The translations under genes were made by a program, and so were the position numbers. A stretch of DNA of 64,000 nt, from the NCBI GenBank assembly GCA_013399695.1, contig VXAU01001336.1, positions 124,001 to 188,000 on the forward strand, given 5' to 3'. Each line of letters begins with the position of its first letter. Within the stretch, counting starts at the first letter, position 1. Below, one piece after another: positions 44,661-56,406 of this stretch. The notes under the pieces were generated by a model. The model was not told where the DNA came from. It saw only the letters and a program-made list of their open reading frames with translations, and ran no database searches. Source of the stretch: Formicarius rufipectus. Taxonomy: Eukaryota > Chordata > Aves > Passeriformes > Formicariidae.

Positions 44661-47413
44661 AAGATGCAGAGTTTGACCCCAGAAGACGTATCTCAGGAGG
44701 AATATGAGGGCAGAGCAAGGCATGGTGTGTCCCCAGGCACCCTCAGCAATGCCATGCCCGGCGGAGCTGCCCTCCCAGCCACTCCTGCGGGGAGAATCTG
44801 ACTCCCCTCAGACACTGCCAGCTGCCACCACTGGGTGAGGAGGCACAGGATGAGCTCTCCACTCTTATCTGAGTCTCCAAACACGGCAGGAGGAGGGTGA
44901 TTCATAGTCCAGCTCCACAGGGCACTGCCAAAGCAGGTGTCAGGAAGGGAAGGAGGACCAGCAGCCCCCATGCCCACACACAGAGGTGTTGGGACAGCCT
45001 GGAGCCAGCTGCCTGCTGCTTTGGCAGGAGTGGGAGCTGCTGCCCCTGGCTATGACCAGAGCATTCAGACAGAAGGGACAATGGCTTGGAAACATGCCTT
45101 AAGTGGGGAATAAAAGAGCATTTGCTTCACTGAAAGGGAGCACTGTATCTCCCCTTGGGGGAATCCTCTTTCCCTCTCCTATGGGGCAGATGTCAGCCCT
45201 GGTGACAGTCTCCTGTGGAGGGATGGTCCTGCAGGGATGGCACCAGAGCCCACAGACAGTCCAGCCCGTGCTAGGAAACAAGTCTGTGCGTGGGGGGTGT
45301 CACAGGAATTACAGCTTCACACCAAGGAAATCCTGCTGGGAATATTCACAGTGGCTCCTGCTGAACTGACTCGGTGAGGGGGTTTTGCAGAGCAATCTCA
45401 CTTGGCAGCAGGGAAGGAACCACTTAAGAGGGAAGGTTGTCCCAGCATTGGAAGGAAGCAGGGCTGGACGGGGTGATGAGGGAGGTCAAGAGGTGGGTGC
45501 ATGGGAGAGAGGGGTTTCTGTGCTGGGGGGAGGGGTCCGTGTAGGTATGAGGGAAGTGCTCATGATGTCTGTGTGGGAGGAGGAGCAGCTCATGTCCACT
45601 GTTCATGTGCAAGGGGGACTTCACCTGGTCAGAGCAGGGGAGGGCTTGGGGGGTTGGTGAAGACTGTGTCAGAGGCATAGGGGTACCAGTAATGGGGCAG
45701 GAGGGGTTGGAAGCATTGCCAGGGGGAAGGTACCTTTGGGGATGAAGGTGAGCACAAGGTGAGGGTGAGGGTGATGCCCAGGACATGGACTGGTGTGGTC
45801 AAATCCAAACAGGATCACACAGCACCCATGCAAGCCCACAGGTGGTCCTGCAGGAGGGAAGGGGTCAGCAGGCAGTTGTCTTGGGGGCTCAGCCATAAAA
45901 GGGCACTGTGTTGGGGATGCACAGAGTTACTTTCTGGCCTGAAAGGGGATATCAGGGCTGGAGTGAAGGGGATCTGCCAGCACAGCTGAAGGGTGAGATG
46001 TTCCAGTACCAGCCACACACTTGTAACCACACCAGAAGGGCTCAGTGCTGCTGATGGGATTTTTTTTTATAATGGTCAGGGGCCGCAGACTGCAGTTTTG
46101 AGGAGCTTGGGATATCCAGGAGGATGGGCTGAGGCAGGATTATTTATCTGCCAGCCCATGACAGCAGTGCCTGGAGGCTCTCAATGCCCAATCAATAGAG
46201 TGCTGCAAAGCCCTGAACCGACTGGGGGGAATCTCTGCTACTTCTCCTCATGTGGGATAACAACTGTGGCCAGGCCTGGATTCTGGCTTCGATGCTTCTT
46301 TTTTTTTTTTAAATTTAATTGATTTCCTTTGTTAGCTTGGCTGGTAACTGTTAATGGGATGATCAGTGCTGGGTAGGGAAGGAAAGCGGTAGGGTTGTTG
46401 GAACGCTGTGTCCTCGTCGTGCTCTTGCAGTGGAAAAGCAAAGCTGGAAAGGTCACACAGCCTCTGGGTCCATCTGCCTGGCGTGGAGCCTCTTCCCACT
46501 GCCAGCCAGGCTCCTGCCAGTCCCTGGGCTCTGTCATCTGCACTGCCACGAGCCTCTGTCCCCACGGTGGGCTGGGACATTGTCTCCAGCAGAGCTCCCT
46601 TCACTTCACTGAGCACTACATCAGGGTAAGGGCTGAAGCCAGGACTGATGGGCTCGTGGCTGCTACCAGAGGTGTCTGTATGTCCCCCCCCCAGCCACAC
46701 CCTGAAAGCAGAGACATCCTGGGCAGCAGGGGTTTGGGATGTTCTCATCTTTGAACCCTGCCACAGGCAGACACATTGCTGCACAGTCTGAGCAATAGGT
46801 GCAAATGCCCCCTGCTTTCCCCTCTCCCAGACCAGGACACTGTTTCCCCCCTCCTCTGCCCAGCACAGCGAGCAAACCTCTGATCAAACATGCCCTCCTT
46901 CTCTCCCCACAAAAGTCTAAAGTGCACTGTCAGACAGCAGATGACTGAAATTCTGTTTTCATCAACTGACAGGCCAGTGCAGATGAGACCTCAAATGTGA
47001 GCCAAAAGCAAACACCAAAGGGCAAAGTCAGGGCTGGGTGGGTTTGTTTGCTGAGCACAGAGACTGGAGTCTCCCCAGGAGGTTTTGGGTGCTGAGATGC
47101 TACCACAGGTGAGGTGCTGCCCAGTAGGAGGGTCCCAGTGCTGTGCAAACGCCAGCAAGGGAAGGAAGCACAGTGCACAGCCCCTGGAAGGCAAGAGCCT
47201 GCTGGAGAAGAGGGAAAAACATGCCATTTTATGCCAAGAGAGAATGTGAGTTGGCAAAGCAGCCAGACCAAGCCCTGCCCCCCAGGTCCCAGGAGGTCCT
47301 GGGAATCTGGGATGCTGCCCCTTTAAAATGTGGGGGGAAAAAGACGCAAATGAGGAGCTGGCTGAAAATTAGTAGAGCAGAAAACTCCAAATGAGGCAGA
47401 GCTAATTCCTTAA
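44661..47413. other. Unique sequence, no gene seen
   Basis: No gene or repeat recognised. Guanine-rich on the + strand at about 45450-45660. A T tract at 46300-46311 precedes AAATTTAATTGA. Confidence 0.45.
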
Positions 47414-48165
47414 GTGTCAGACTGGCTGCCAGACCCTCCGCTTCTCAGCCCCCCGGCCCCGCAGCACCCCCAGGCAAGCCCGGGGGTCTCTCGGGGCTAT
47501 TTGCTGCCCCCCGGCCCTGGAATCAGCCCCCTCGGGGACCCCAGAAATCCCCTGGGTCCCTCCATGGCCCACGCGTGGGCTCTTTCCCTGCCTGCAGCCC
47601 CCAGCAGCCCCGTGGCATCGCCCCCACGCAGGCGAGAGGGCAGGGGAAGTTTTTTAATATACTTTTATTGGTCTGTAAATTTCTTTTCTTTCCCCACCGT
47701 CTCGGATCGATGTTTGCAGTTTACTGAAGTCCCAGGCACACAGATTAAATCCTCTCCCTCTATTACACGAGATGGGCTTTTCTTCTCCTTCTGATCACTC
47801 GGAAATAAACCCATTGTGCGCGGAAGGGAGCGAGGTGCAGGCAGGAGGCGGGGTGGGGGCCAACCAATTCCAGACCTGTTTACTCCCTACCAGCCTCGGA
47901 GCTCACACTCATTAAACAAGTCACTTAGTCTGCAAGCTGCTGCATCCCGTCCTCCGCTCCTCCTGCCTTCCCCTTTCCCCTGCCCTCCCTTTCCCACTTC
48001 CCTTCCCCTCTCCCTCCCTCCCCCATTAGTTTTAAAAGAACAATAATAATTAGGCAGAGCAGCCTCTAACACAATTGTTTCAGCCTGAGCAGGCAATTAG
48101 GACAGGCAGAGTGAGGCTAATGAACGGTGCATTGGTTCCCCCCAGCCCTGCTGCCTGGCCCCCTC
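47414..48165. promoter_or_regulatory. GC-rich then AT-rich block beside an assembly gap
   Basis: 47430-47640 is C-rich with scattered CpGs. 47650-47830 and 48020-48125 are AT-rich with ATTA and TAATTAGG cores and no repeat signature. The close pairing of a CpG-rich region (continuing after the gap) with homeodomain-site-rich DNA resembles a developmental promoter or enhancer. That is inference from composition; I see no exon. Confidence 0.3.
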
Positions 48166-48296
48166 NNNNNNNNNNNNNNNNNNNNNNNNNNNNNNNNNNN
48201 NNNNNNNNNNNNNNNNNNNNNNNNNNNNNNNNNNNNNNNNNNNNNNNNNNNNNNNNNNNNNNNNNNNNNNNNNNNNNNNNNNNNNNNNNNNNNNNN
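48166..48296. other. Assembly gap (131 N)
   Basis: 131 undetermined bases end directly at a G-rich minisatellite, so the missing part is probably more of the same repeat. The long frames that span it on both strands are artefacts of translating Ns and repeats. Confidence 0.99.
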
Positions 48297-48449
48297 GGCA
48301 CGGGCAGGGCACAGGCAGGGGCACGGGCAGGGCGCAGGCAGGGGCAGGGGCAGGGGCACAGGCAGGGGAAGGGGCAGGGGCACGGGCAGGGCGCAGGCAG
48401 GGGCACGGGCAGGGACAGGGGCAGGAGCAGGGGCACGGGCAGGGGACAG
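48297..48449. repeat. G-rich minisatellite with G-quadruplex potential
   Basis: About 25 variants of a six-base unit, mainly GGGCAC, GGGCAG and GGGGCA. The + strand contains consecutive G4 runs separated by two bases (three GGGGCA in a row near 48343, and again near 48370), which fits the usual four-tract quadruplex pattern. It starts at the gap edge, so its true length is unknown. Confidence 0.93.
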
Positions 48450-49170
48450 CATCCAGCGCAGCCCCCCCCGGTCGAGCAGGGGAGGGGGGCGCGGCACGGA
48501 GCGCATCCAGCCAAGGGTGAGCCGTGGGAGCTGCGGGCAGGGGGATGGGGATGGAGACGGGCCGAGCTGCCAAGCTGCGGCTTTGGCAAAGGGGACGCGT
48601 CTGCAGAGCGCCAGTGACAGGCCGTGTGCTGCCCCGGGCGCTCCGATGTGCAGGGGAGCGAAGGCGAGCAGGGCATCTCCCTGGGGCTCTGGGCTGCTGG
48701 ATGCTGCTGTGCGGGGCAGGGACGGTGACCCTGGGGTTGCCCCATCACGGGCAGGGCTGGCAGAGGGAGAGCCGGGGAGCACAGGGTGTATGGGTGACGC
48801 TCCCACGAGCACGGGGAGTCTGCACAGGCTACCTCTGCCATGCCCGTTCCCAAAACTGCGGTGTGGGACCCGGGGCCGAGCAGCTGCACTGAAATATTCA
48901 TGCCAAGCTGGCTTTGAAGGCAGCATGATTTCTTGGAAACTTGCTGCGCGTCTTAAATGGAGCTGTCGGCTCAGCACGGCTGTCTGGGCGTGACGGGAGC
49001 GCGCTGAGCCCTGCGGGGTTGACGAGACGCCGGGGTACAGCAGGAGTGTCCACCTCTGGTGTGTGACAGTCACACACCGTCCAAGGATGTGGAGCGTGGC
49101 CCACGCTGCTGATGGTCCAGAGGGACAGGGACCAACCCTCGGGGACGCCACGCCGCCGTGGGGACAGAGC
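48450..49170. promoter_or_regulatory. CpG-rich region after the minisatellite
   Basis: CpGs are frequent throughout, for example GGGCGCGGCACGGAGCGC near 48488, GGCGCTCCGATG near 48639, GACGGGAGCGCGCTGAGC near 48992 and CCACGCCGCCGTGG near 49148. A possible donor (AAGG/GTGAGC) lies near 48517. No coding exon is recognised, and part of a promoter could be hidden in the gap. Confidence 0.4.
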
Positions 49171-49794
49171 AGGGCTGTGATCCCATCGCAGGTGATGCCT
49201 TGGGAGCACCTGGCCCCAAAGTTAAGATACTGCCAGTGCTGTGAGGGGCTGGTGATTAGCGCTGGTGCCACCGATATAGGAGGTGATGGAGAGGGAAGTG
49301 GCAGGCAACGTGGAGGTGTCGGCGGCAGAATCCCCTGGCAGGTGATGCCAGAGTGTTGATGTGGTGGCTGCAGGGTGAGAGACTGTGGCAGTGTGGGATT
49401 CCAGGGCACTGCTACGTGATGAGGAGATGCCTTTGGCTCTGTGTTTGTCTCTGGTGTCTCCCAGCTCCATTGCCTGATCCAGGTGGAGGGCTGCAGATGT
49501 GGGTGTGCAGGGAAGGGGACACTGGGGGCTCTGGGTGTTCTCACAGACCCGGCATGCCGCGGTGGCCTCAAACTCTCCCTGGGCTGCCTCAGACTCAAAT
49601 ATCCTTAGTTTTACTGAAACGATGGGATCTTTTGGCCCCCAGATGCTCGGCATACAAAGGTAGTGTGGCACTTAACAGCACCCCAAGTATGAGAACAGAA
49701 AACTTGCCCTCTTTCTTGGTCAGGAAAGCCTGAGCTGTCTGTTCCCAGCTCCTGCTCTGCAGCCACCATGACGTATCGCAAATCCCAATGTAAT
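49171..49794. other. Unique sequence, no gene seen
   Basis: Nothing recognised on either strand. Confidence 0.45.
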
Positions 49795-50106
49795 TGGCTG
49801 TCCCTCAGGCCTCTCGGTATTACTGCTTTCCAAATGTCTCTCTCCCAGTCTCCATGGTGTTAAATTATATTTCCCCAGCTGGATTACTTTGCATTTGTTC
49901 AGAATGAATTTCATTTGGCTATTTCCTTCCTATGCCTGACCCTTCTTTCCCAGTGCGTTATCTTTTAGCTCTTTGTCCTCACCAGGATTTGCAGCACCTT
50001 CCCATTTCATATCCTCTGCAAATTTAATTAACATGCTCTTTACCCTCCCTCTTTCAGATCAAATGAAGATGTTAAAGGAGACCAGACCTGGCACAGATCT
50101 AACCAC
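49795..50106 (-). mobile_element. Ancient CR1 (L3-like) remnant
   Basis: The + strand shows the complement of an old CR1 3' region: TTTGCATTTGTTCAGAATG, AATTTCATTTGGCTATTTCC, TATCCTCTGCAAATTTAATT and GATCAAATGAAGATGTTAAA, ending near GACCAGACCTGGCACAGATC. It is heavily mutated compared with the bird-specific copies. Confidence 0.72.
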
Positions 50107-50119
50107 TAACCGCTAACAA

Positions 50120-50212
50120 CAATACAAGTACCTTGCACTTAAATTATGCACTTTCCATCAGAAGATTTCAAGGGCCTTTGCTGAACTGGATAAGTATAAT
50201 TATTAAAGCTGG
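50120..50212 (+). mobile_element. Possible ancient amniote SINE fragment
   Basis: CTTGCACTTAAATTATGCAC, TTTCCATCAGAAGATTTCAA and GATAAGTATAATTATTAAAG follow the order of an old amniote SINE 3' region (GCACTTATATAGCGC, CATCAGTAGATCTCAAAG, TAAGTATCATTATCCCC). The match is weak and recalled from memory. Confidence 0.4.
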
Positions 50213-51923
50213 GAACTCCACTCCACTGGGGAATTTAATATTTGAGCTCTGCCTGAGGGCATATGTCTTGTTGACTGTTGTGTTACCATTGGCCTTGACA
50301 GTCCTGGGATAGATGTCCCTGCAGTGTTGTGCTTGTCACACTGGGCTGGCCCCATGGACACAGGGGTCCCTGGTGGTGGGATACCCAGCTGGAAGCCCCT
50401 GGTTCAGAAAAAAACCAGAGCAGTGACCTGGCAGCTGGTTCAATAGTGTCAGCTGGTTTGGTTCCAGCAAATGACTCAGTGACATGCTGCAGTTTGGCTG
50501 AATTAGGAAATGTAAGATGCTTCAGTTGTTGTCTGTAGTCATGCAATGGGGATACAGAGGCACAGGAGTCATGGATAGTGTGTGAGGCACGTGGGCTGTG
50601 ATTCACCTGCCTTTGGGACATGGAAAGAGGAATACCCAGGGCTCCTGCTGCTGGAGCAAGGACAGCCCCTGGGCAGGGTCACAGGGACCCGTGGGGCTGG
50701 AGGAATGTCCCTTGGTCAGCACTGAGTTCCAGAGGTGGCTTCCTCCTCCTCCTCCTCCTGAACCCTGCATGGGGATCACAAGCTGGATCTTCCCTTGGGG
50801 ATAGCAAAGGACCAACCCCCTCAAAAAGCCTCCCTAAAATCCTGCTTTGGCTTCATATTAATACTGACATGCAACTGTGTGGTAGCTTGAGCATAGATGG
50901 GATTTGCAGGACGGAGTTACAGAGTTCTTCACTCAGGAATGGCCTTTCTTTTTTAATTCCATTTCCCAACATTTAACAACTAAATGTTCTCATCATGTTA
51001 CTCTTACCTTGATGATGAATAATGTGTCCTGCTCCTACTCTGTGTGACACTGTATTCTCAAATCTCAGTTGCATTATGTGCCTGCACACAGGCACACAAA
51101 CCTACAACAAAGTCTGCTGCTGTGACCTCCTCCAGCTACAACAAGCACAAGAGAGGAACACCAAGAGCATCCTGGTAGGAATTTGCCCTAAAAAGGGGAT
51201 TTACTGTGCTCAATCCTAAGACTTCCTCACTTTTATATTGTATGAAATGATTAAAACTGTCATCGGACCAAAGGAACTGAGTGCACAGGCTGCCTAAAGC
51301 AAAACACCATGGATACAGGTTGGGTGCAGTGAGGACCCAGAGTCCCTGCAGAGTCTCTTCCCGAGAGTGGCAGCTTGTCCAGGGCTGGAAAATCTGCAGT
51401 TTTCTCTTGGGTAAACAGCCTTTCCTTTGCTTGGCTGGAATTACTTTCCTGGTAATGCCCAGTCTTCCAAAGTCCACCTCTGCCCCAGGCCCCTGCCTTG
51501 CAGGAGAAATACTGTTATTCTGTGGCTGTGCAGCCCCTGAGCCAGGCATTAGTCCTTCTGGTATTTTTCTCCCCTGATAAGTCAGCTCATATCCTTGATT
51601 TTCACAGCAATATTTCAGAGAGGCTGAGCAGGAATTTAGCTGCTGTTTATAACATGAGGAAAATAAACCCCAGTGCCATTTAAGGAAAATATTGATATGA
51701 CACCAAATGGGGGTGAAGTGACTGTGAAATCCCAGATAGAAATTGGTACTGCCTTTCTAACACTGGAGCAATGAGCTCCCAAACTACCCCCTCCTAAAAG
51801 AACTGGGATTAAGAAACCAAATTTCTCATATGATAAACCTTCTTCCAGGAAAGAAATGAGCTGACACTGCTGGAATTTTGTAGCTGAATTTTGTAGCCCT
51901 TTGGCCTGAGTTTGTGGGTCAGA
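50213..51923. other. Unique sequence, no gene seen
   Basis: No gene or repeat recognised apart from a short CCT run at 50742-50760 and a small direct repeat of GAATTTTGTAGC near 51870-51895. Confidence 0.45.
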
Positions 51924-52082
51924 TTTGCCACAGGAGCTGTGGCTGCCCCATCCCTGGAAGTGTCCAAGACCATCCTGGATAGGGTTTGAAGCAACCTGGT
52001 CTAGTGGACGGTGTCCCTGCCCGTGGCAGGGGATGGAACGAGGTGGTCTTTAAGAATTCCAAGTGGTTCTATGATTCTATTT
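51924..52082 (+). mobile_element. CR1 LINE 3' fragment
   Basis: AGGAGCTGTGGCTGCCCCAT, CCTGGAAGTGTCCAAGACC, GTCTAGTGGACGGTGTCCCT and the tail GTGGTTCTATGATTCTAT, in sense orientation. Confidence 0.92.
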
Positions 52083-52395
52083 TGTGATCTGCAACAATGG
52101 GCTCCATACCCTAACACTGATAACCAACAATTAACCAGCAACTAACAGTCTCATTTCTCCTTTCTCAATCAGTTTCCATCCTCTACCAGAATGAGTTGGG
52201 ACCCTTTGCTATTTTCTCTGCCTCTAGCTCAAGCCGAATTTCCAGCACACATCGGCAGTGGCCCCCAAACTTTCAGGCAGTGAATCAGATGAGATGATGA
52301 GGGCAGGTCCCCCCAGCTCCCCCCCAGAGTGCACCTTGCACACGTTTCCAGCACGACCAGTTTCCTCCAGGTTTGCAATATCCATCCTCCTCCGT
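52083..52395. other. Unique sequence upstream of a CpG cluster
   Basis: No gene or repeat recognised. Confidence 0.4.
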
Positions 52396-52616
52396 GCAGA
52401 GCACGGAGCTGGCGAGGGCCGTGCTGGCGTCGGTGCTGCGCTGCAGATGGAAGGTGGTGCACATCCAAGTCGGGATTTTTTTCCCTTTCCTCGCTGTTCT
52501 CTGCACAGTTTATTGTCAGAGGGTTGTGTCGATCTCCTGCGCGGGGCTCGCGTTGGCGGCACACCGTCGGCGCGCTGGGACAGGGACGGCTGCTGCCTTG
52601 GATTAATTCAGCCCAG
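52396..52616 (+). promoter_or_regulatory. CpG cluster ending at a consensus splice donor
   Basis: About 22 CpGs lie in 200 bases (for example TGGCGTCGGTGCTGCGC and ACCGTCGGCGCGCTGGG). The block ends with CCCAG/GTAAGT, in which CAG/GTAAGT (G of GT at 52617) fits the donor consensus at every position. This layout could be a noncoding first exon on the plus strand. No TATA box, downstream exon or known peptide supports it, and chance donors are common. Confidence 0.3.
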
Positions 52617-53590
52617 GTAAGTTGTCTTGGCTGTGAATTGTCCCCTTCTCAGTGCCAAGTCTGCTTGGCCAGGATATCACTCCTCGGCAGCAGCAACAGC
52701 CGGCTCCTCCCAAAGCTGGAGGCTGGGAAATGCACGTGGCTCGGCCGGCTGCGGGAAGTACCCTCTGGTGTGCCCTGGAGAGTGAGGGAGGCAAACTGGA
52801 ACTGAGGGGGCTGGGAGGAATGAGGTGGGGAACCCCAAAAATATCTGACAGCTTTGTGATGAGAGCGGCTGCTAGTTGGGGGAAAAGCGGGCAACTTCTG
52901 TGAGAGGCTCTCAAATTCTCAGCGCCGTGAATTTCATTTTGTCTTGTTAAATTATTAATCCAGCAATAAAACTCCATCCCCCCCTTTGGATGCCTCAAAG
53001 CCCTTGTCAGGGTCTCACGTGGCTTTTATCTCCCACTACATCAGAGAGGAGCCTGAGCGCAGGCACAGAGCAGAGGTGATGTGATGGTCCCAGGGGAAAG
53101 GGAAGCTGGACGAACTTGTGTCCCTGAGTTTCTGGTGGCTTCTGGTGCCCTGCACCACAGGGAAACATGCTGAGGCACAGCTTGGCCCTGGGATGTTCCA
53201 GCAGTGAGGACACAGCAGTGCAGGCTCCGCTCAGCACCGTCACTGCCGTATGGGGGCTAAGGGTTGGGTGCAGCTGGTGCCCAGAAGGCATCGAGAATGG
53301 GGGCTGTGCTGCAAAGTGCCTGATGGCAACATCAGCTGGGGGGTCTGGTGCTCACTCCTGCACCTCTGAGTGGGGCCAAGAAATTCCCTGGCTCTAAGGA
53401 AGCAGTGCTTTTTGGGCCAGGCACAGTTAAAGTCACCTGGGTCTCTCACCTGGATTGTGTCCCTCAGAGAGACTTTGCTGGGGCAGGTGTGGGGTCTGTA
53501 GGTTGTGGTTTGAGAGGGAACAAGGTGGGAGAGTGAGGAGACATCTGCAGCCAGCAGGACCACCCCATGCCAGAGCAAACCAGGAGGAGA
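52617..53590. other. Unique sequence, no gene seen
   Basis: Nothing recognised. If the donor at 52616 were real this would be intron. Confidence 0.4.
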
Positions 53591-53706
53591 AGGATGGGGC
53601 TTGGAGCAGCCTGGGCTAGTGGAAGGTGTCCCTGCCCATGGCAGGGGGTGGAACAAGATGGCCTTTAAGGTTCCTCCCAAACCAAACCATTCCATGGTTC
53701 TATGAC
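53591..53706 (+). mobile_element. Short CR1 LINE 3' fragment
   Basis: GGATGGGGCTTGGAGCAGCC, GTGGAAGGTGTCCCTGCCC, ATGGCAGGGGGTGGAAC and the tail ACCATTCCATGGTTCTATGA. Only the last 115 bases of the element are present. Confidence 0.92.
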
Positions 53707-54925
53707 TGCCCCCATGGAAGGCTGGGAGCCTCTGCTCCACAGACAGACCTGGATTCATGGGTGCCTCCACTCAGCCTCTGTACTGACTTTTCTCTGTACC
53801 CCAGGATTAAATGGAGCACATCTCCCTGGAAAACACAAGGGCAGTGTTGTGCAGCTTCCCAAATACCCTGGGAATGATAAGGGTAAAAAAATTATACTAA
53901 ACCCCCAGGCAGATGCCTGGAAGTATCCAGGTCACCCAAGATGACCCCAGGTTCTCCTTCTTGCATCCTACATTAGTTCCTACCAGGATGCACTTGTGAT
54001 CTCCCTCTCCTCTGAGGAGTGCTGGGTCTGTCTGAGGGCAGAGGCAGCAGCCCCACAGACGGTGAGGAGACTCTCTCTGGAGGTGGCAGAGCCCTCCTTG
54101 AGCCTGGCAGAAGGAAATGCTTTCACAGGCCCTGCTCTGCAGAGCTTCCTGAAGAAATGAGAGCAAAACAATGTCCAGGCTCATGCAGAGTGTGCTGGTG
54201 GAGGGGGAACAGCTCTGCCTCCCACCGAGAAGAATCAGCAATATCTGGATTTTCCCTGCGTGGTGCCACTGCTCTGTGGAGGTGGATTTGGAGGGGGTAC
54301 TGTGACAACATGCACGAAGCTTGAGTAAAGAGGAGTGTTAAGAGAAGATGGGAATTTTTTTGGTTGTAGATGGGGAATTATGCATGGGGAGAGCAGAATG
54401 TGGGTTCCAGCAGTGTTTAGCATGAGCTGCCTTAAAGAAAGGGAAATGAAGTGGAAAGGGATGCCCAGCAGCAGCGTGGGTAGGCAGGAGTACCCCAGTG
54501 TTATTAGAGGGAGCACTGCTTTCATGCAGAATAGCCCAGGAATGCTAATGAGAGGGCCTCTGAAGTCTCCTCTGTAAGGTTATGTAGCCTACAAGGTGTT
54601 TTTAGTTCAAGAAAACCACAGCACAAAGTCTGGCTGGTTTTAAACCAAGATGACAGATTTGTCTGAAAGATTGTGCATGAGGAGAAACCGCTGAAGCCAA
54701 GGTCAATAACGGAGCCCTCAGTGGGGCCGGATGGCACCCACCACCACAGCCCTGCTGAAGGGACACTCTCTGGGCACTGTGTGGGAGAGCCTCGTGTAAG
54801 GAGGGGCAGGGACAGGGACATTGGCACCAGGGAATCACTGGAACAGCCTTCCCCACTCCTCCCTGGTGGAGGCTGCAGTCTGAGAGCTCCCTGTGGATTT
54901 CTCCTGCAAGAGGAGAGAGACTATT
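53707..54925. other. Unique sequence, no gene seen
   Basis: No gene or repeat recognised. Confidence 0.45.
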
Positions 54926-55218
54926 TTCAAGGACCTGGAGAGCCAGGACGAGGGGGAATGGTTTCAAACTGACATAGGGCAGGGTTGGATAGGATGCTGG
55001 GGACAAATTGTTCCCTGTGAGGGTGGGCAGGCCTTGGTACAGGTTGTCCAGAGAAGCTGTGGCTGCCCCCTCCTTGAAAATGTCCCGGGCCAGGTTGGAC
55101 GGGGCTTGGAGCAACCTGGGCTGGTGGAAGCTGTCCCTGCCCATGGCAGGGGGTTGTAACTACATGGTCTTTCAGTTCCTTGCCAATCCCAACCAGTTAT
55201 CCTATGACTCTATGATCT
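54926..55218 (+). mobile_element. CR1 LINE 3' fragment
   Basis: Sense copy: GAGGGGGAATGGTTTCAAAC, ATTGTTCCCTGTGAGGGTGG, CAGAGAAGCTGTGGCTGCCC, CCCATGGCAGGGGGTTGTAA and the tail TATCCTATGACTCTATGATC. Confidence 0.93.
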
Positions 55219-56098
55219 CAGCTTGCCATTGTAAATGCTGGGGAGCAGGAATTTCCCCTGACCAACCTCCCCAAGGATGGGACCTGAAGTGCACATTGGC
55301 ACTCCCTTATTCCACATTCTGGCAGGGATCCAGTGCTCTGTGCTCTGTGTTTGCTGCCTCCCCTTCTCCAGGTGCTGGTGTGTCCTGCTCCCTGCCCCTC
55401 CCTGCCCACTGGTGTTTCAGCAACACTGTTTTACACCCCTTTCCACTCGCTTAGCCCAGCTCACCAACATGTCACTTACACCACCACTCATGTCACCTCT
55501 GATTCTGGCCCATAGTGCACAGTGTGTCACCTCAGCAGAGGATTAACCACAGAGAGCTTTGGAGCCAGCCAAGCAGAAAGCAAGGCATATGTCATCTCTC
55601 CTTATGTTTACAGGAGAGAACATCACCTGGCATCACCAGAGACAAGGGCACGTGTTGAGTGATCTCCTCCTTGGGAACCAGCACCTGACAGTGCTGCAGC
55701 TCCAGCAGCCCAAGGACATCACCCTGCCAGCCCCACATGCAGGTGGCTGCTGGAGGAGCTTCCTCAGCCTTGTGCCAGGACAACACTACAGCCATTTCCT
55801 TCATCTTGGGAATCAGAAGGAGAAAACACATTTCTCCAGGGCACCACGAGCATAAAAACATCTGAAAGCAGAGCCCAGCCTGATCTGTCTGGTCCTAAGG
55901 AGGCTTAATTGCTGAGCAGTTGGCTGCAAACTTTCCATGCAGTGCTCATCTCTTTTCTGTGTCACCAGGTGCTTGGCAGTCGTTTGCAACACAAATTCTT
56001 CCTTTAATAACTCTATCGTTTAGAGCTGCTTCTCCTGCAGTGGTTTTGCTCTTGTCTTTCATAGCTTATTTCAGTCTACAACTGTCTTGTGATGGGCA
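55219..56098. other. Unique sequence, no gene seen
   Basis: No gene or repeat recognised. Confidence 0.45.
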
Positions 56099-56406
56099 GA
56101 GCAGGGGCAGGCACTGCTCTGTGCTCTGTGGGACCAGGGACAGCCCCAGGGAATGGCTGCAGTTATGTCAGGGCAGGGTCAGGGGGGAGCTCAGCAAAAG
56201 GCTCTTCCCCCAGAGGGTGGTGGCCACTGCCCAGGCTCCCCAGGGCAGTGGGAACAGCCCCGAGGCTGCCAGAGCTGCAGGAGGGTTGGGATGATGCTCT
56301 GGGGCACAGGGGGTGACTCCTGGGGATGGTCCTGTGCAGGGCCAGGAGCTGGACTGGATGATCCTTGTGGGTCCCTTCCAGCTCAGCATATTCTGTGATT
56401 CTGTGA
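56099..56406 (+). mobile_element. Young CR1 LINE 3' fragment
   Basis: The sense-strand counterpart of 19755 and 42827: ACTGCTCTGTGCTCTGTGGG, CCAGGGAATGGCTGCAGTT, GCCCCGAGGCTGCCAGAGCT, GATGATCCTTGTGGGTCCC and the tail TATTCTGTGATTCTGTGACC. It is slightly more diverged, with a small deletion where the others read TTCTTCTTGCCCC on this strand. Confidence 0.94.

Noticed and set aside
48117..49598. 493-codon minus-strand frame and overlapping frames on both strands
   Set aside because: They cross 131 Ns and a G-rich minisatellite, giving low-complexity Pro/Cys or Gly/Arg peptides.
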